Origin: Rapana venosa
Taxonomy: Eukaryota; Mollusca; Gastropoda; Neogastropoda; Muricidae
Assembly (NCBI GenBank): GCA_028751875.1
Contig: CM054155.1
Location: forward strand, 1,816,920-1,880,919
Direction of reading: 5' to 3'
DNA length: 64,000 nucleotides
Shown piece after piece: positions 11,560-23,959 of this stretch. A model generated the notes under the pieces. The model worked only from the letters and a program-made list of their open reading frames with translations. It did no database searches and was not told the DNA's origin. The position numbers and the translations under genes are program-made. The stretch's first letter is position 1. Each line of letters begins with the position of its first letter.

Positions 11560-11601
11560 GGGGTTTTTTTACGTGCGCTAAATAATTACGAGTAACACAC
11601 G

Positions 11602-11632
<31 letters not shown>

Positions 11633-11765
11633 TAGCGCCCAGACCACCACTCATGGTCTAATGGATGGGGGAAAAATTTCCGGTCCAAACGGGGTACGAA
11701 CCGCCGCACACTTCAGACCCGGACTTTTCGCTTTCTAGACAGGCGCGTTACCTCTAGACCACCGA
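11560..11765 (-). mobile_element. tRNA-derived SINE, family A (5' half)
   Basis: On the minus strand a tRNA-like head (A-box-like tggtctagagg, B-box-like ggttcgtacccc at 11691-11702) is followed by the core start 'ctttcggatgagac' and 'aaaccgaggtcccgtgtg'. The 3' half is absent. Confidence 0.85.
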
Positions 11766-11769
11766 TCCA

Positions 11770-11775
11770 CCATCT

Positions 11776-11825
<50 letters not shown>

Positions 11826-11979
11826 GTCTGTCTGTCTGTCTGTTTGTTTGTCGTTTGTCTATCCTTTAAACTTTCGCACATTCTGTTAGGTGTTTCTTCT
11901 TTTCTTGTTATATATCTTTCTAACTGTCTGCCTGTCTGTCTGTTTCCTTTTATCTATCCTAAACTATTCTATCTATCCC

Positions 11980-12054
<75 letters not shown>

Positions 12055-12105
12055 TTTTGTCGTATGTCTCCCCATCATCTATCTATCTATCTTCCCTTTT
12101 TGTCA
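11770..12105. repeat. (TATC)n/(TGTC)n tract
   Basis: Tetranucleotide repeats with the same spacer sequence as 290-450 in reverse complement. Its 11865-11879 anchor matches 346-360, with a coordinate sum about 150 greater than that of the main arm. Confidence 0.9.
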
Positions 12106-12179
12106 CGTGTAAAAAAACTATGTTAAACCACTTAAAAATATGAAGGTGTTTAATTTATGACTCTATAAGTTTGGCTTTT

Positions 12180-12545
12180 TAAAATGGGGGGAGGGGGGGG
12201 GGGATGTTTGCTTTGTTTGTTGGGGGTTTTTTGGATTTTTTTTTTTTTTTTTGGTTCTCCCCTTTGTTGTTGTTGTTTTGGGGTTTGTCCTGTTTTTGGG
12301 TTTTTTTGGTTTTCATTTGTTTTGGGGGTTTTTTGGGTTTTTGTGTGGGGGGTGGGCGGGGGGGTTGTTTTTGGGGTTTTGTGTTTTTTTTGGATTTTTT
12401 GTTTTTTTTTGTCTTTATTTCTGTTTTCTTTGTTTGAGTTGTTTTTTTCTTGTTTTTGGTTTTTTTTTTTTTGGGGGGGTTTTTTTGGGGTTGGGTGGGG
12501 GGGTGGGGGGGGGAGGGGGGGCTTTTTTTTTTTTTTTTTCTGGTC
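12180..12545. repeat. G/T-rich low-complexity tract
   Basis: Runs of G and T only; open frames on both strands are compositional. Confidence 0.85.
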
Positions 12546-12719
12546 ATTTGTTTTTTTAAAAGATTTTTTGCTTTTTTTCTACCTTTAGGGTGGGATATTT
12601 GGGGTTCATTATTTAAGATGTGTTACTTTCCCGGGGGGGACTGGTGAAAAAAGCACAAATTTCTTTTTCATTACCCCCGGGGAAAAAAATAAAAAAAAAA
12701 AATAATAATAAAATAATAA

Positions 12720-12723
12720 AAAA

Positions 12724-12760
<37 letters not shown>

Positions 12761-15402
12761 TGGAACTTATATAGCGCTACATCTTGCAAAGACAAATCAT
12801 AGGGCATGCTTTCTCTTTCTTTCTTTCTTTCATCTTCCGCTGGTGCCCTTTGGCGTTGCGGGAGACACAGACGTCTGTCTGCAGCAAGGCGGGAGGCTTG
12901 ATGTAGTGACAGGTCATGGGCTCGCAGGGTGTCAGCCACGGAGTCGCTCAATCGTCTCCTTGGTCTACCTCTGGCTTTCCAGCCATTGTGTTTGGTGGTG
13001 TATGCCCGTAGGGCTGGTTGGTTGGGCGACATTCTAGTGAGGTGACCAAACCACCTGATCCTTTGTTGTTCGATATGGTGGAGAATTGGTGTTAGTCCGA
13101 CCATGTCTCTGATCACCTCATTCTTGATCTTGCCGTGTCTGGTCTTGTTGACAGCTTTTCTCAGGCAGCGCATTTCACATGTGACCAATTTTCTCTCTAA
13201 GGCTTTTGTTAGGGCCCATGTCTGACACTGGTATGTGAGTGTTGGAACGAAGATGGTGTTGATGAGTTTTGCCTTGGTGCTCATTGGGTTGCTGGAATGT
13301 TTTAGAAGGGGGGCGAGTTGGTAACTGACTGCGTTCGTTCGCTTTCTGGCATCTTGTTTCTATCTCTCTGTCCAATTTTCCATCTTCAGTGAAGAGGCTG
13401 CCAAGGTATTTAAATTCTTTGGTCTGTTTCAGCTGGGTCCCGTTGATGTTGATGTCCAGCTTTCCTGGATTTCTGCTGACAGACATAACTTCTGTTTTGG
13501 TGATACTGATCTTCATGTCATACCTCTCGCAGCTTGTGTTGAGTTGGTCTGTGTGATCTTGAAGAGCTGCTTTGTTCTGATTCATCAGGGACTGGTCGTC
13601 AGCAAATAATAGTTCGTTTAGGGCCTCAAGATCTGGGTTGGCTTCCTTTGTAATCTGGTCCATGTAGATCACGAAGAGAAGGGGAGAGAGTACGCAGCCT
13701 TGCCTGACCCCTGATGTAACCGGGAACCAGTCGGATGTTCCACTGGCTGTTCGGACTGCGCTCATACTGTTGGCATAGATTGCTCTGATGTTATCGAGCA
13801 ACTGCCCCTTCATGTCGTACTGCTCCAGTATCTTCCAGAGCTTGTCTCTGTTGACTCGGTCGAAAGCTTTTTCTTGATCAACGAATACTGTATGCAGGGC
13901 TTGGTTGTATTCGATGGCTCTTTCACACAGCTGTCGGAGTGCGAAAATGGCATCTGTGCACCCTCTTCCTCTCCGAAAGCCAAACTGGGCGTTGCTCAGT
14001 AGGTGTTCTGCTTTGGCTCTTGTGCGCGGTTCCAGAATCTTTGCATACATTTTCCCTACATGGCTGAGAAGTGAAATGCCTCTGTAGGTGCTGCAGTCTC
14101 TCTTGCTGCCCTTCTTCTTCCAAATTGGCACCACTATCGCATTTTGCCAGTCCATTGGTACTTTCCTCTCTTCCCATGCTTTCTGGAAGATGATGGTGAG
14201 CCACTTAACTCCCGTTCCTCCGCATGCAAGGATGGCTTCAGTTGTTATGCTGTCATCACCTGCCGCTTTGCCCTTTGGGCTGGTCTTAATTGCTTTTCTC
14301 GTTTCAGCTTCAGGGATTTGGGGCTCTAACTGGTCTTTATAGCGTGGTGAGAACTGAGAGCTGGAAGCTTGTATTGCAGATGGGTTTAAAAGATCTTTAA
14401 AGTAATCTTCCCATCGTTTCAGAATTTCCTCTTCTTTGTGCAGTGCCTCTCCATTTGCATCATTCACTACTGTTGTTAGATTGAATGGCTCACCTCTTAC
14501 TCTCATCGTCTTCACACTTTTGAAAAATTCTCTTGGGGAGTTCTTGCAAATTTCACTTAACTTCTCTCCATAAGTTGCCCAAGATTTTTCTTTCGAGGCT
14601 TTCACAACACGATTACTATGTCTTCTTGCGATTCTGTACTCGGCATAGTCCTCTTCTGTCTTGGTCTTGGCCCAAGCTTTATATAGCTGCTTTTTTTCTT
14701 TATGGCTTCCTTCACCTCTTGGTTCCACCAAGCTGTAGCTTTCCTGTTTTTACCTCCACATTTCTTTGTCCCGCAAACTTCCCTTAAGGTGTTCAACAGA
14801 GCTGGCTTGAAGGTGTCCCAGACTTGCTCCATGTCGAGAGGTGTTGTATCAATGGAGTCAAGTTTCACCTTGATAGCACTGTGAATCTGTTCTTGCACTT
14901 CTTTATCTTCCAGTTTGAGGAGGTTGATCTTTTCAGGCTGGTTCTTCCTAGCAGTTGTTATTTTCTTCTTCTGAGTACTGGAGGCTAGAATGACAGGCCT
15001 GTGGTCAGTGTCAAGGTTGGCATTGGGGATGGCTTTTGAGTCTTTGATGGCATAACGTGTTATAGATCTTGCAAGTATAAAGTCGATTTGAGACGAGATG
15101 TTGAGATCGTTCCATTTGTACCAGGTGTAAATTTGGGAGGCTCGGTGTTGGAAAAAGGTGTTGGTGATGATCAGATCATGCTCTCACATAGTTCCAGCAC
15201 GTGGTTCCCGTTGTAGTTGCAAGGTGTTCTGTGGTCACTGTGGGGTCCAAGATGTTTGTCCACGGGTTTCTTCTCTCACCAACTCTGCCATTGAAATCAC
15301 CCATGACATACAGGTCCTCTTTGCCCAGGGGCTGTTAAATGAGTCAGAGAGCTCTTGTTTAAATAGTCTTTCTCCTCTTCTGATACGAACCTTTACAACG
15401 GT
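12720..15402 (-). mobile_element. RTE-like non-LTR retrotransposon, LINE B
   Basis: On the minus strand the order is partial endonuclease, reverse transcriptase, C-terminal trailer, short 3' UTR, and an end with 'tagcgctatataagttcc' followed by (ATT)n at 12720-12767. That 3' end matches the ends of SINE family A. The 5' side loses recognisable similarity near 15402, so the first part of the endonuclease is missing or unreadable. A second, noisy copy in the same orientation lies at 59325-61985. Confidence 0.88.
12830..15360 (-). pseudogene. Endonuclease-reverse transcriptase of LINE B
   Basis: The protein nicks target DNA and reverse-transcribes the element RNA. The partial apurinic-type endonuclease shows GDFN (codons at 15290-15301), SQIDFIL near 15095, and the terminal DHRP (14995-15006). 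A linker of about 150 codons leads into the RT in one uninterrupted frame ending near 13310. That frame contains KGKAAGDDSI, QFGFRRGRGC, VFVDQEKAFD, SGVRQGCVLSP and the catalytic FADD at 13595-13606. A frame change near 13290-13310 leads to the trailer (13284 down to about 12830) with RWFGHLTRM and GRPRRR. Two further frame changes lie near 15200 and 14700. This is one of the best-preserved coding stretches in the window, but it is not complete. Confidence 0.87.
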
Positions 15403-16290
15403 GCTTTATTTTTGGGATAAAAGACTTTTTTTGTTGGACTTTTTTAAAACTGATTTTAATCAGTTTTTCTGATATTTTTCTTTTACTCATGAATTTTTTG
15501 CAAAGCCCGGGGTTAGGATGAATCCCCCCCATGCTTTTCTCTCGGTCTTTCCGGGAATCCCCTCCAGATGGAACAAATTTTGGAAGGGATTTTTTTTTCA
15601 CCCCTTCCCCCTTTTTTCCGGGATCTGAAATGCCCATGATGGGATCTTTCTTTGGGCATAAATTTCCCAAACAATTTTGGTTCCTTTTTTGTTACCGAGA
15701 TTTTTCCCAAATTTCCCAATGAAATTTCACTTTTCCCATCTAAATGTTTTTTTCCCCATTGCAAGGTCGTTTTCCTTTGGGTATCCGCCCGTTTTGGGGT
15801 TCTTTTTTTTTTTTTCTTAGGGGTTGATAAACCCCACTGTCCTTGCTAGGCCATTCCAACTTCACCAGGCCCCTTACCAGCTTACCTTTTTTCTTTTTTC
15901 CCACAAGGGGGACGGGGGTTTTGGACTTTAGCGCATGCTTTTCCCCCGACCTAATCTTATCATCATAAAGAGAAGGTAAAGCCCGAGTCAAGTCAACCAC
16001 TTACTGAAAATCCAAAACCGGGGAAAATTTTTTTGGCCCGCGGTTTGCCCTCCTCGGACCAAAAACTTCATAGTTTTAAAAAAAAAAACCCTTTTACCTT
16101 TAAACTGGGTTTTTTAACCCCATCTCTCTACTAAAACTGAAATTTAATCCAAATTTTATTTCTAATGAAAAAACAAAAAAAATTTAAGGGGAATTTAGCT
16201 AAACAATACCTTTTTCAAGAACAAAAAAAAAAAATACAAAAAAATTTAAACAAATTTACTCTTTTTTAAATATTTGTTTTTTTTTTTTGC
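15403..16290. other. Noisy sequence upstream of LINE B
   Basis: Homopolymer-rich and AT-rich. It may contain unreadable remains of the LINE endonuclease, but no motif can be confirmed on either strand. Confidence 0.4.
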
Positions 16291-16294
16291 TATC

Positions 16295-16450
16295 GGGTGT
16301 TTGAATTTTTTATTAAAAAAAATGCAAAACCCTCCGCACCCAGCTCATTACAGGAGGCAATTTGGAAAACACTGCAATGGATTTTGGGGTGGGCGGAGAA
16401 GTTTTCCCCCGGCTTTCCACGACTTTTGGGAATGCCGACAAAACAAAAAC
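16295..16450 (+). repeat. Dispersed repeat, copy 1 of 2
   Basis: Shares an ordered set of blocks with 25530-25690: 'tgcaaaacc..tc', 'gcactgcaa' or 'acactgcaatgg', 'gggtgg', 'agaagttt.ccccggc', 'cacgac' and 'ggaatgccgacaca/aaa'. Family unknown. Confidence 0.7.
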
Positions 16451-16960
16451 ATTACAAAACCAAAAACGCTTTTCACACAACACATAACGGGACAACATAA
16501 TACACACCACACAAACAACATAGTACAAACAGGACATAAAAACACAAACATTTAACACAAAACATAAAACACAAAACCACAAAAAACATAAATATATAAA
16601 TATGGGACCTGTACCTACTGCAACCCTACCGGGGTTCAAAACCCCGTCCCTTTGCCTCCCTGGCCTCCTTTCCCCCAGCCTAACGCTTTTCGGACTTCCC
16701 CCCCGGGGCTCCCCAAAGGGGCGAAAAGAAAGAGTAAAAAATTAAAAAATAAAAACCTCCTCTCGAGGGCGCAACATTTAACTTGGGCCAAATTCCCATT
16801 TTGCGCCTGTGTTACAAAAGATTGGGGCTTTTTGCCAATACAACACACACATGGGCCCCCCTGAGAGCACGGACATATTGTGTGTGGTTGTGTGTGAGAG
16901 AAAAATGTGTGTGTATGTTGTTTTTCTGGGGCCTGCATGTTTTTGTGTGTGTTTAAAAAA
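16451..16960. other. ACA-rich and GT-rich sequence, no gene
   Basis: ACA/CAAA-rich at 16451-16600, mixed sequence to 16850, and GT-rich at 16878-16960. Confidence 0.5.
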
Positions 16961-19900
16961 TAAAAAAAGGGGTTTTTACACTACACGGGTATTTATCGGC
17001 GGTCTGTTTTGATTTTTTAGTTTTACTAGCTTTGGGGTTCTCATTTTTTTTTAAATTCTTTCTCACCTTGTCCGCTGAAATAAAATAAAACTCCCGAAGA
17101 AATTTAAAAAAAACCCCTTCTCTGTTTATCATGTGAAAAATTACAACGATTTTATTTTTTCATGGTAATCTTTTAAATGTTTTAATTTTTTTTGTGTCAG
17201 CAACCAAACAGAAAACTGGGGCATGTTTTCCCACTGAAAGCAACTTGACAAACTACCCTTTTCTTAACAATGCACGCTCGCGGGCATCGCCCAATTAAAA
17301 AAAGGGGGTCGGGCCAAAATTTTAAAAGGGCCTGAAAAATTTTATTCTAAACACTCCTTAGCCTGTCAGAGGGATTACTATAATTAAATTTCTCATCTTC
17401 CAAAAAAATTTTCCCCTCTTTTTCTGTATGTTTTAAATTTTTTGTGCGGGGTTTTGGACAGAATAAACAAAGAACTCGAAATGATTTTTGACCGTTTGAA
17501 AAAAAACCTAAAAAAAAAAATTTAAACCAGTTTGCCAAAGCCATTTCCCCCAAAAATTAGAGAGCATTTGTGCTTCTTTTGGTAGAAAACTTAGCTGGCC
17601 ATTATTAAACAACTTCTTTTATTCTTTTTTTCCCTTCATGTTTGAGCGGTGCATCCCCCAAAAACAAAATAGATTATTTTAGGGGCCCCCACATTTTTTT
17701 TGGTTTCTTTCTCTATTTATAGTTATTCCTTCTGAGCCGTTTTTCAATGCCCCTTCCTAAATCATGAAAGCTTATCACCCATCTTTTTGATCTTAGTAAA
17801 CCCAACAATGCATATTTAATGTTAGGTATTCATGAACCAAACCCTCATGCAAATGTAAAGATTTTTTGGTAACACCAGTAGGGGTATCATTGGGTTGACC
17901 AAAACCCAAAGTATTTTTTTAACCTAAATAAAGTTTTGAAAAGGAAAATTTAGCCGAGGCATAATTTGTTTTTGGTTCCCCCTCTATAGTACATGATAAA
18001 TTTTTAAATGGGGGGTTTTAAAAACCTCCACTTAATCGGGAAAAAGGGGGTTTTGGCTGGTTTTTTTCAAACAGCATTAAAAAACCCCTTTTAATAAATT
18101 TTGGGCTGGGGGGTTTTTCCGTTTTTATGTTCCCACAGTATTTTTTACTCTTCATTAAGGACAAAGGGTTAACCTTTTTCAAAAATAAAAGCAAGCCTTG
18201 ACTGATATTCTTTTGCAATCAAGCGGAAAACCCCGGGGTTTAAATTGACAACATCAATCCTAAAGATATCCCCAGTTTTTTTGTATTTAAATTTTTTTTT
18301 TTTTTTTTTTTTTTTTCGTCACGTATTTTTAAAAACACGAGCACTGTCTTTAAAAGGGTCAGCTCATAAAACATTCTGTCTCTGATGCACCCTGTGTAAG
18401 GCAGTAAAGCGACAGTTAAAAAGTAAAGAGGAATACAAAACCATTTTTACTAAAGGTTTTGCTAGGGGCACCCTTTCTTTTCCTTTTCCCTTATAAAGCA
18501 AAACCTACTTTTGTGTTTTAGCCCCCTCATCATCCTTATGCCCTAAAAATAAATCCTCTTTTTTTTTTTTGTCATTTAAATCAGTATAGAAAAATTTAAT
18601 CTCGCTTTGTGTAATAAGTATTTCCCTCCCTTCTAGCTTGACCTAATCTTTTTAAAAATAGCCCAACCAAATTTTTGCTCCCACACTTCTTTTTGGAACA
18701 TCCAGACCTTTTAAATCTGAAAAGCAACCCTAGTTTGCCTGGAAAAATGACATCATCTTTTCAAAATTGGGAAAACCAAAACCAAACAGAATTTTGTTTT
18801 TTCCATCAATATGGGGGGTTGTTTTTTAATAACAAATGTCTGTCTTTTTCCTTTAATCCCAAAGGGATCTTTTAAACTCTTAGGGTTTCGGGTTTGCTCC
18901 AAATGTTTGTTTGCGCCATCTTTTTCCCTATAAAAAGCAAAATAAAAAAAAAAAAATAAAAAAAAATGGAAGACTATAAATATAGTTTATTTTTTGATGT
19001 TTTTATGCCAGCTGATGATATGGGGGGAAGGGGCAGCATCGGTACAACCTTGCATTCAGCCCAAAGAAATTTATTAAAAGCAGGTTAAAGTTTTTCACAA
19101 AATTTGGGGAAAAAACCAAAACACCCGAAGTACTATACCATACGGAAATATGAAAGGACAACAAAGACAATCTGTATGCTATAACTGACACAGGACAAAA
19201 GGGTTTTTTTTAACAAAAAAAAATTAAAACCCTCAAACAGTTTTTTGCAAAAAAAAACACTCAAGCAAACTAAATGTTGCTATGCAGACAAAACTTTGGG
19301 ATTATTTATGCAAAAGACTACTAACAAAACTCCTACACAAGCTGTTGCACAACTAAAAAAAAGCTGAACAAAAAAATACCAAAAAAACATTTAAATCTAC
19401 CCCTTGAAGACCTAGCACAGTCGGCAAACACAACAACCCGAAACTAATTTTAGAGTTTGGGAAAAAAGCTTTAAAACCAAAAAAGACGAAGACCAGCATT
19501 GAAAAAAATAAATGATCAACCCCAAACCATGCGGAAATAATGGGCTCCCAAACAAAACACTACAGAGTATTAAGGGGAACTGATAAATAAATTTTGCAAA
19601 AACTAGGGGATTTAAAAACTCAAACCCCCAGAAAATTGAAAAAAAAAGCTATCAAAAAGCAACGAAAGCAAATCTTGACCAGGGAAATAAAAAAAAAGAA
19701 TCACACAGCGTCAAAAAAATCCCGCAAGATGAACCCCCAAAACAAATTTGAGGTCTTTAAAAAATTTAAAAAACAAAAAACTACAATCTCGGTTTGCAAA
19801 TAAAAGAAACAATCCACGAATTCTTTATGAAAACACAACACTTGGGGAAAGAATCCCACAAAATGTTTTTCCAAAAAAAGGCATAACACCCTTTTCAAAT

Positions 19901-21540
19901 ATAAAAAAAAAGAATTGGGTTTTTCATTAAAAACACCTTTTGTTTTGCGCTGACAGGGGCACACAAACCGCCACCACCAAACCCCCAACCCGCCCCACCC
20001 ACAGGGACAGGGTGGGTTAGGAAACCAAATCGGCCCCTTACTGACTATTAAAAAAAAATTTGCCTACAAAATTGGGAACCCTTCCCTTTTAATTGGTTTC
20101 TGTTGTTACTGGTATTATCAACGCAAAAAAAACCCTTGGGGGGATTTATGGGAGAGCTTTTTTGGGGGGTTTCTGGTTTTTTGTTTTTTGGTTTTTCTTT
20201 TTTTCTAAAATAAAAATAAACAGGGGCCGCTTAAAACCCAAATTACTTTTTTAAAGCAGTTAAAATTTTTCATATGACTGTCTCTTACAAGGGGAATAAT
20301 CATTTTTTTTTTTTTGCCCCCTGGGGTTTGGGGGTAGTAGTTTTTTCCCCCCGTTGTTGCTTTTGTTGTTGTGACTAAAACTTTTTGCTGCTGGGGTTTT
20401 TTTAAAACGTTTAATTTTTTTCCCCTGGGACTCATCTCCGCCCATAATAATTTTTGTGTTTTTAGTTTTGTAATTGGGCCCATTTGTAACTGAATGTTGG
20501 AAAACCCGCATATTAAAAAAAAATTCCTTTTAGCCAAAATTTTACCTTTAAACCCTGCATAGGAAGAAAAATCCCCTTTATAATGCTTTTGCTTGATTGT
20601 AATCAATGCCGAGTTAATACTTTTCTTCAAATTTTTCTAGAAACCCGCTTCTGGGCATCAAACCCCCCCGCCACCAAAATACTTTTATCTTGTCTGTGCC
20701 CTTTTCACCAAGGGGAAACCCCACACATAAGGGCCCCAAAAGAGTCTTTTAAACCTCTTAATCCTGGGCTTTGTTAACCCCTTTACCTTTTCAAGAAAAA
20801 AAGTCGTCCAAAAAATACAGGGACATTTGGGGTCTAAATTTAAAACCCAAAAACAACTCTTGCACCACGCGAGAAAAAATGTATTTGGAGGCCACCCCTC
20901 ATAGGTTTTTAAAACCCCTGTGGGACAAAACCCCCAAATACAAGTCCCCCCTCCCGATTTTTTTTCCTGTGTTTTTTCCCGAATGCATTCCTTAAATCAA
21001 TATTGAACTCATTTCACATCTCCATACGCCTTCATGGGTTTAAACCTACATTAAAAGGGGTTTAAGTTACTATCAGGGGCATGGGACCTGCAGCTTTAGA
21101 AACACACCCTAACTGATATAAAACATTTAAAAATACTTTATATGATTTTGCTAAAAACTAGTTCGGTGCTCCCTGAAAATGTTTGGGTTAAATTTTTGTT
21201 TTGCTGTTGGTTGGGGTGTGTGTGGGGGGGTGGGCCCTGCGTGTTTTTGGGGGGGTGGTGTTGTGGGTGTGTGTTGAGAGAGAAAAGAGGGAAGAGAGAG
21301 AGAGAGTGTGGGGTGTGGGGTGTGTGTGGTTTTTTTTGTGTGTGTGTGGAAAAGGGGAAAGGGTGAATTAAAGCTTTTAACTGACTTTTTTTTTAAAAAC
21401 CTTAATAAAGATCGTTTTAAAAATTGACTTTACCTTTTCCGCTCCCTTTAAAGATTAATTTCGAATGTTTTTCGAACCTTGACAAAAAAATTATTGAGTA
21501 TACAAATTTAAAGTATGATACAAAAAACTTTTAAAATTAT
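16961..21540. other. AT-rich noisy region without a recognisable gene
   Basis: No catalytic motif, repeat family or RNA gene was identified. Small open frames change every few dozen codons. A stretch at 19260-19900 on the plus strand reads as Lys/Gln/Thr-rich peptide in several frames and could be decayed coding sequence, but I cannot assign it. Simple repeats: poly(T) at 18292-18317 and GT/GA-rich at 21195-21365. Confidence 0.4.
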
Positions 21541-22184
21541 AGAGAGTTTTATTGAGACATTTGGGTTCAGCGATTCTAACATAATACTTATACCCCTCAA
21601 TCTTTGGAATATGTTCGTGGGATTTTATTATTGTTATTGATGGTGTTCATGTCAACATTCTGTGTGTAATATATAAATATATTATGCATATGTAAAATCA
21701 GGTAGAGCTGTGGTACGAATTGCAGATACTATTTTACATGGAATTGCATGTTTTGTCTCAGACTGTGTTCATCGTCCATTCTTTTCAGATTTGGTTTACT
21801 TTTTCTATATCAGCTTTTCATTCTGTTTCAACTGGCATAGAAATATTCTTACAAGTGAATACTGAAAATATATTTTCATATGGAAAATCCAACTATATCT
21901 TTTTTCTTTTAAAATACCTTTGATAGGGGAATAAGGTGACAAACGGCATGTATTGCTTGCGGCTGATATGACCATGAATGTTCAGTAACCGGCAAAAGTA
22001 ACATGATAGAACTGTATAACTTGTTTTGATATATACAGGTGGGTTTTCATTCCCGTCGGCATACAGAATGAAATCCTGTAGTCAGATGTGCCGGACCTTA
22101 CTTATGAGGGGCTTAACTGCAGCAAGACACAGTTTCACCTCTACGGCAAACAGCAATCGTGGTTACTTATCGTTTGAAAACATT
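21541..22184. other. Clean spacer, nothing recognised
   Basis: Good-quality AT-rich sequence. A short open frame at 22026-22190 has no recognisable domain. Confidence 0.4.
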
Positions 22185-22189
22185 GTTGA

Positions 22190-22238
<49 letters not shown>

Positions 22239-22495
22239 TATGGAATTTATATAGCGCTGAATCTTGTAAAGCAAGAAATCAAAGCGCTTAAATGTACAGA
22301 TAGAGGAAAATGTAAAAAAAATAGCAAAAAGATGAGCAAAAATAGAGAAATGTACAGATAGAGCAAAGTTACCAGTTGGCGTAAATATATTCTAAACCAA
22401 ATAACATTTTATTTATTTATTTTATTCTTTTTATATCGAGGATAATGGAATAAGCACTCATGTGATTATTTACAGCCAGTCCCCGTGTGTAGAGG
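22185..22495 (-). mobile_element. SINE family A 3' end and core fragment
   Basis: 22185-22290 is (AAT)n followed by the reverse complement of the shared tail (tagcgctgaatcttgtaaagc). 22400-22495 is a core fragment ending at 'cagtccccgtgtg'. About 110 bases of other sequence lie between, so this is either one interrupted element or two fragments. Confidence 0.8.
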
Positions 22496-22639
22496 AACAG
22501 AGAAACATAAGGAATGTACATGTACATGTGAGACAATGACACACATCCTATGTCTTACAAGTTATCATGTTGACAACCAATTACTGTGCTAGTAAAAAAG
22601 TTATACAGTTATTAATGGATGATATGTTTGCCCCTTTCG

Positions 22640-22860
22640 ACTTAATAATAATAGAAAATATATAATGATAATAATTTAAAAAAAAAATAGTAATAAAACA
22701 ATACAATAAAATGATAATATATAATATTTAATATAATAAAAATAAAATAATATAAAATATGATAATGATGATGATAGATGATGATGATGATATGATATGA
22801 TGATAAATATAATAATATAATAATAATAAAATAATAATAATATATACACAACAAAAACTA
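22640..22860. repeat. AT-rich (ATA/ATG)n tract
   Basis: Imperfect AAT, ATG and ATA units; no coding content. Confidence 0.85.
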
Positions 22861-22949
22861 ACAGCAATAATGCAAAAAAACATATTACTTTGTATGCTCT
22901 TTTAAGGTTTTCCAATAACTTGCTAGCCAGATCACTACCCAGGGTCATC

Positions 22950-23855
22950 TCCCTTGGTGCCAAAACTTACCCTCAGGGTCTCTGCCTGGTATGCCAAGTC
23001 ACTTCCCTCAGTATCTGCCTCATAGCAGTCCCTACCCTTAGGTCACGCCCTTGTTGCCAAGTCACCTAACCTTCAGTCTCTTGCCCTTGTATGCAGTCCT
23101 CTACCTTGATGCACACCTTACCTGGTATGCAATCACCTTACCCTTCAGGGTATCTTGCCCTGGTATGCAAGTCAATTCCCTTCAGGTCCTTGCCTTGGTG
23201 CCATCACCTTACTTCGATCATCTTGCCCTTGTATGCAAGTCACCTTACCCTCGTATGCCAAGTCACCTTACTTGAATGAATAATAACTTAGGGTCAATTG
23301 CCCTGATGAATCACTTACTTCAAAAATCTTCTGTAAAAATATCACCTTTACTTAGTAAAATTGCTTGGTATGAAGTTGATGATTCAGGCATCTTGCCCTT
23401 GTATGAATCATGATAACTTGCTATGAGATCAATTTAATAGATCTGCCCTTTATAATACTAATTCAAGTCACTAGCCTTGTAAAGCAATATTTCCCTCATA
23501 ACTGCCTTGTAATAAGTCACCAATTATCACTTCCCTTTATAGCTCAATCATTTCTTGTATGCAATACTTACACATGGTAAAGCCAATCACCTTACCCTTC
23601 AGGGTCAACTTGCCTGGTATGCCAATCACTTACCCTTTATGCATATTACCCTTGGATGCCAATCACCTTAAACCCCTTTAGGGTCCAACTTGCCCTTGGT
23701 ATGCCAAGTCACCTTACCCTTCAGGGTCATCTTGCCCTTGGTATGCCAAGTCACCTTACCCTTCAGGGTCACTTGCCCTTTGGGTATGCCAATCCCCTTT
23801 ACCTTCAGGTCATCTTGCCCTTGGTACCCAATCCCTTACCCTTCGGGTAAACTTC
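22950..23855. repeat. 42-bp minisatellite array
   Basis: The unit combines 'ttgcccttggtatgccaag' with 'tcaccttacccttcagggtc'. Successive unit starts at 23690, 23732 and 23773 give a period of 41-42 bp. About 20 units are implied, well preserved at the right end and eroded in the centre (23280-23560). Because 42 is a multiple of three, open frames with 14-residue repeats appear on both strands; I read these as repeat translations. Confidence 0.9.
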
Positions 23856-23959
23856 CCTTCTATATCGGGGCCAGCGTGCCGTGTCAGCCAGATTCACTGC
23901 TCGGGACGTCGCCTGCCATTCGCACGTGTTCCTGCACCCCTCGGCATGGGGGGCGCTAA

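Noticed and set aside
12180..12545. Telomere-like TTTTGGGG repeat
   Set aside because: No constant unit; G and T run lengths vary without a period, as expected for noisy low-complexity sequence.
12720..12770. (AAT)n run as an independent microsatellite
   Set aside because: Its position at the LINE B 3' end and its match to SINE tails show it is the element tail.
16961..21540. Integrase, ATPase or capsid genes of the virus-like element
   Set aside because: I looked for catalytic or structural motifs on both strands and found none that I could support.
23051..23959. Open frames made of 14-residue repeats
   Set aside because: The 42-bp unit is a multiple of three, so frames stay open by arithmetic; no signal peptide or domain and no conserved frame between units.
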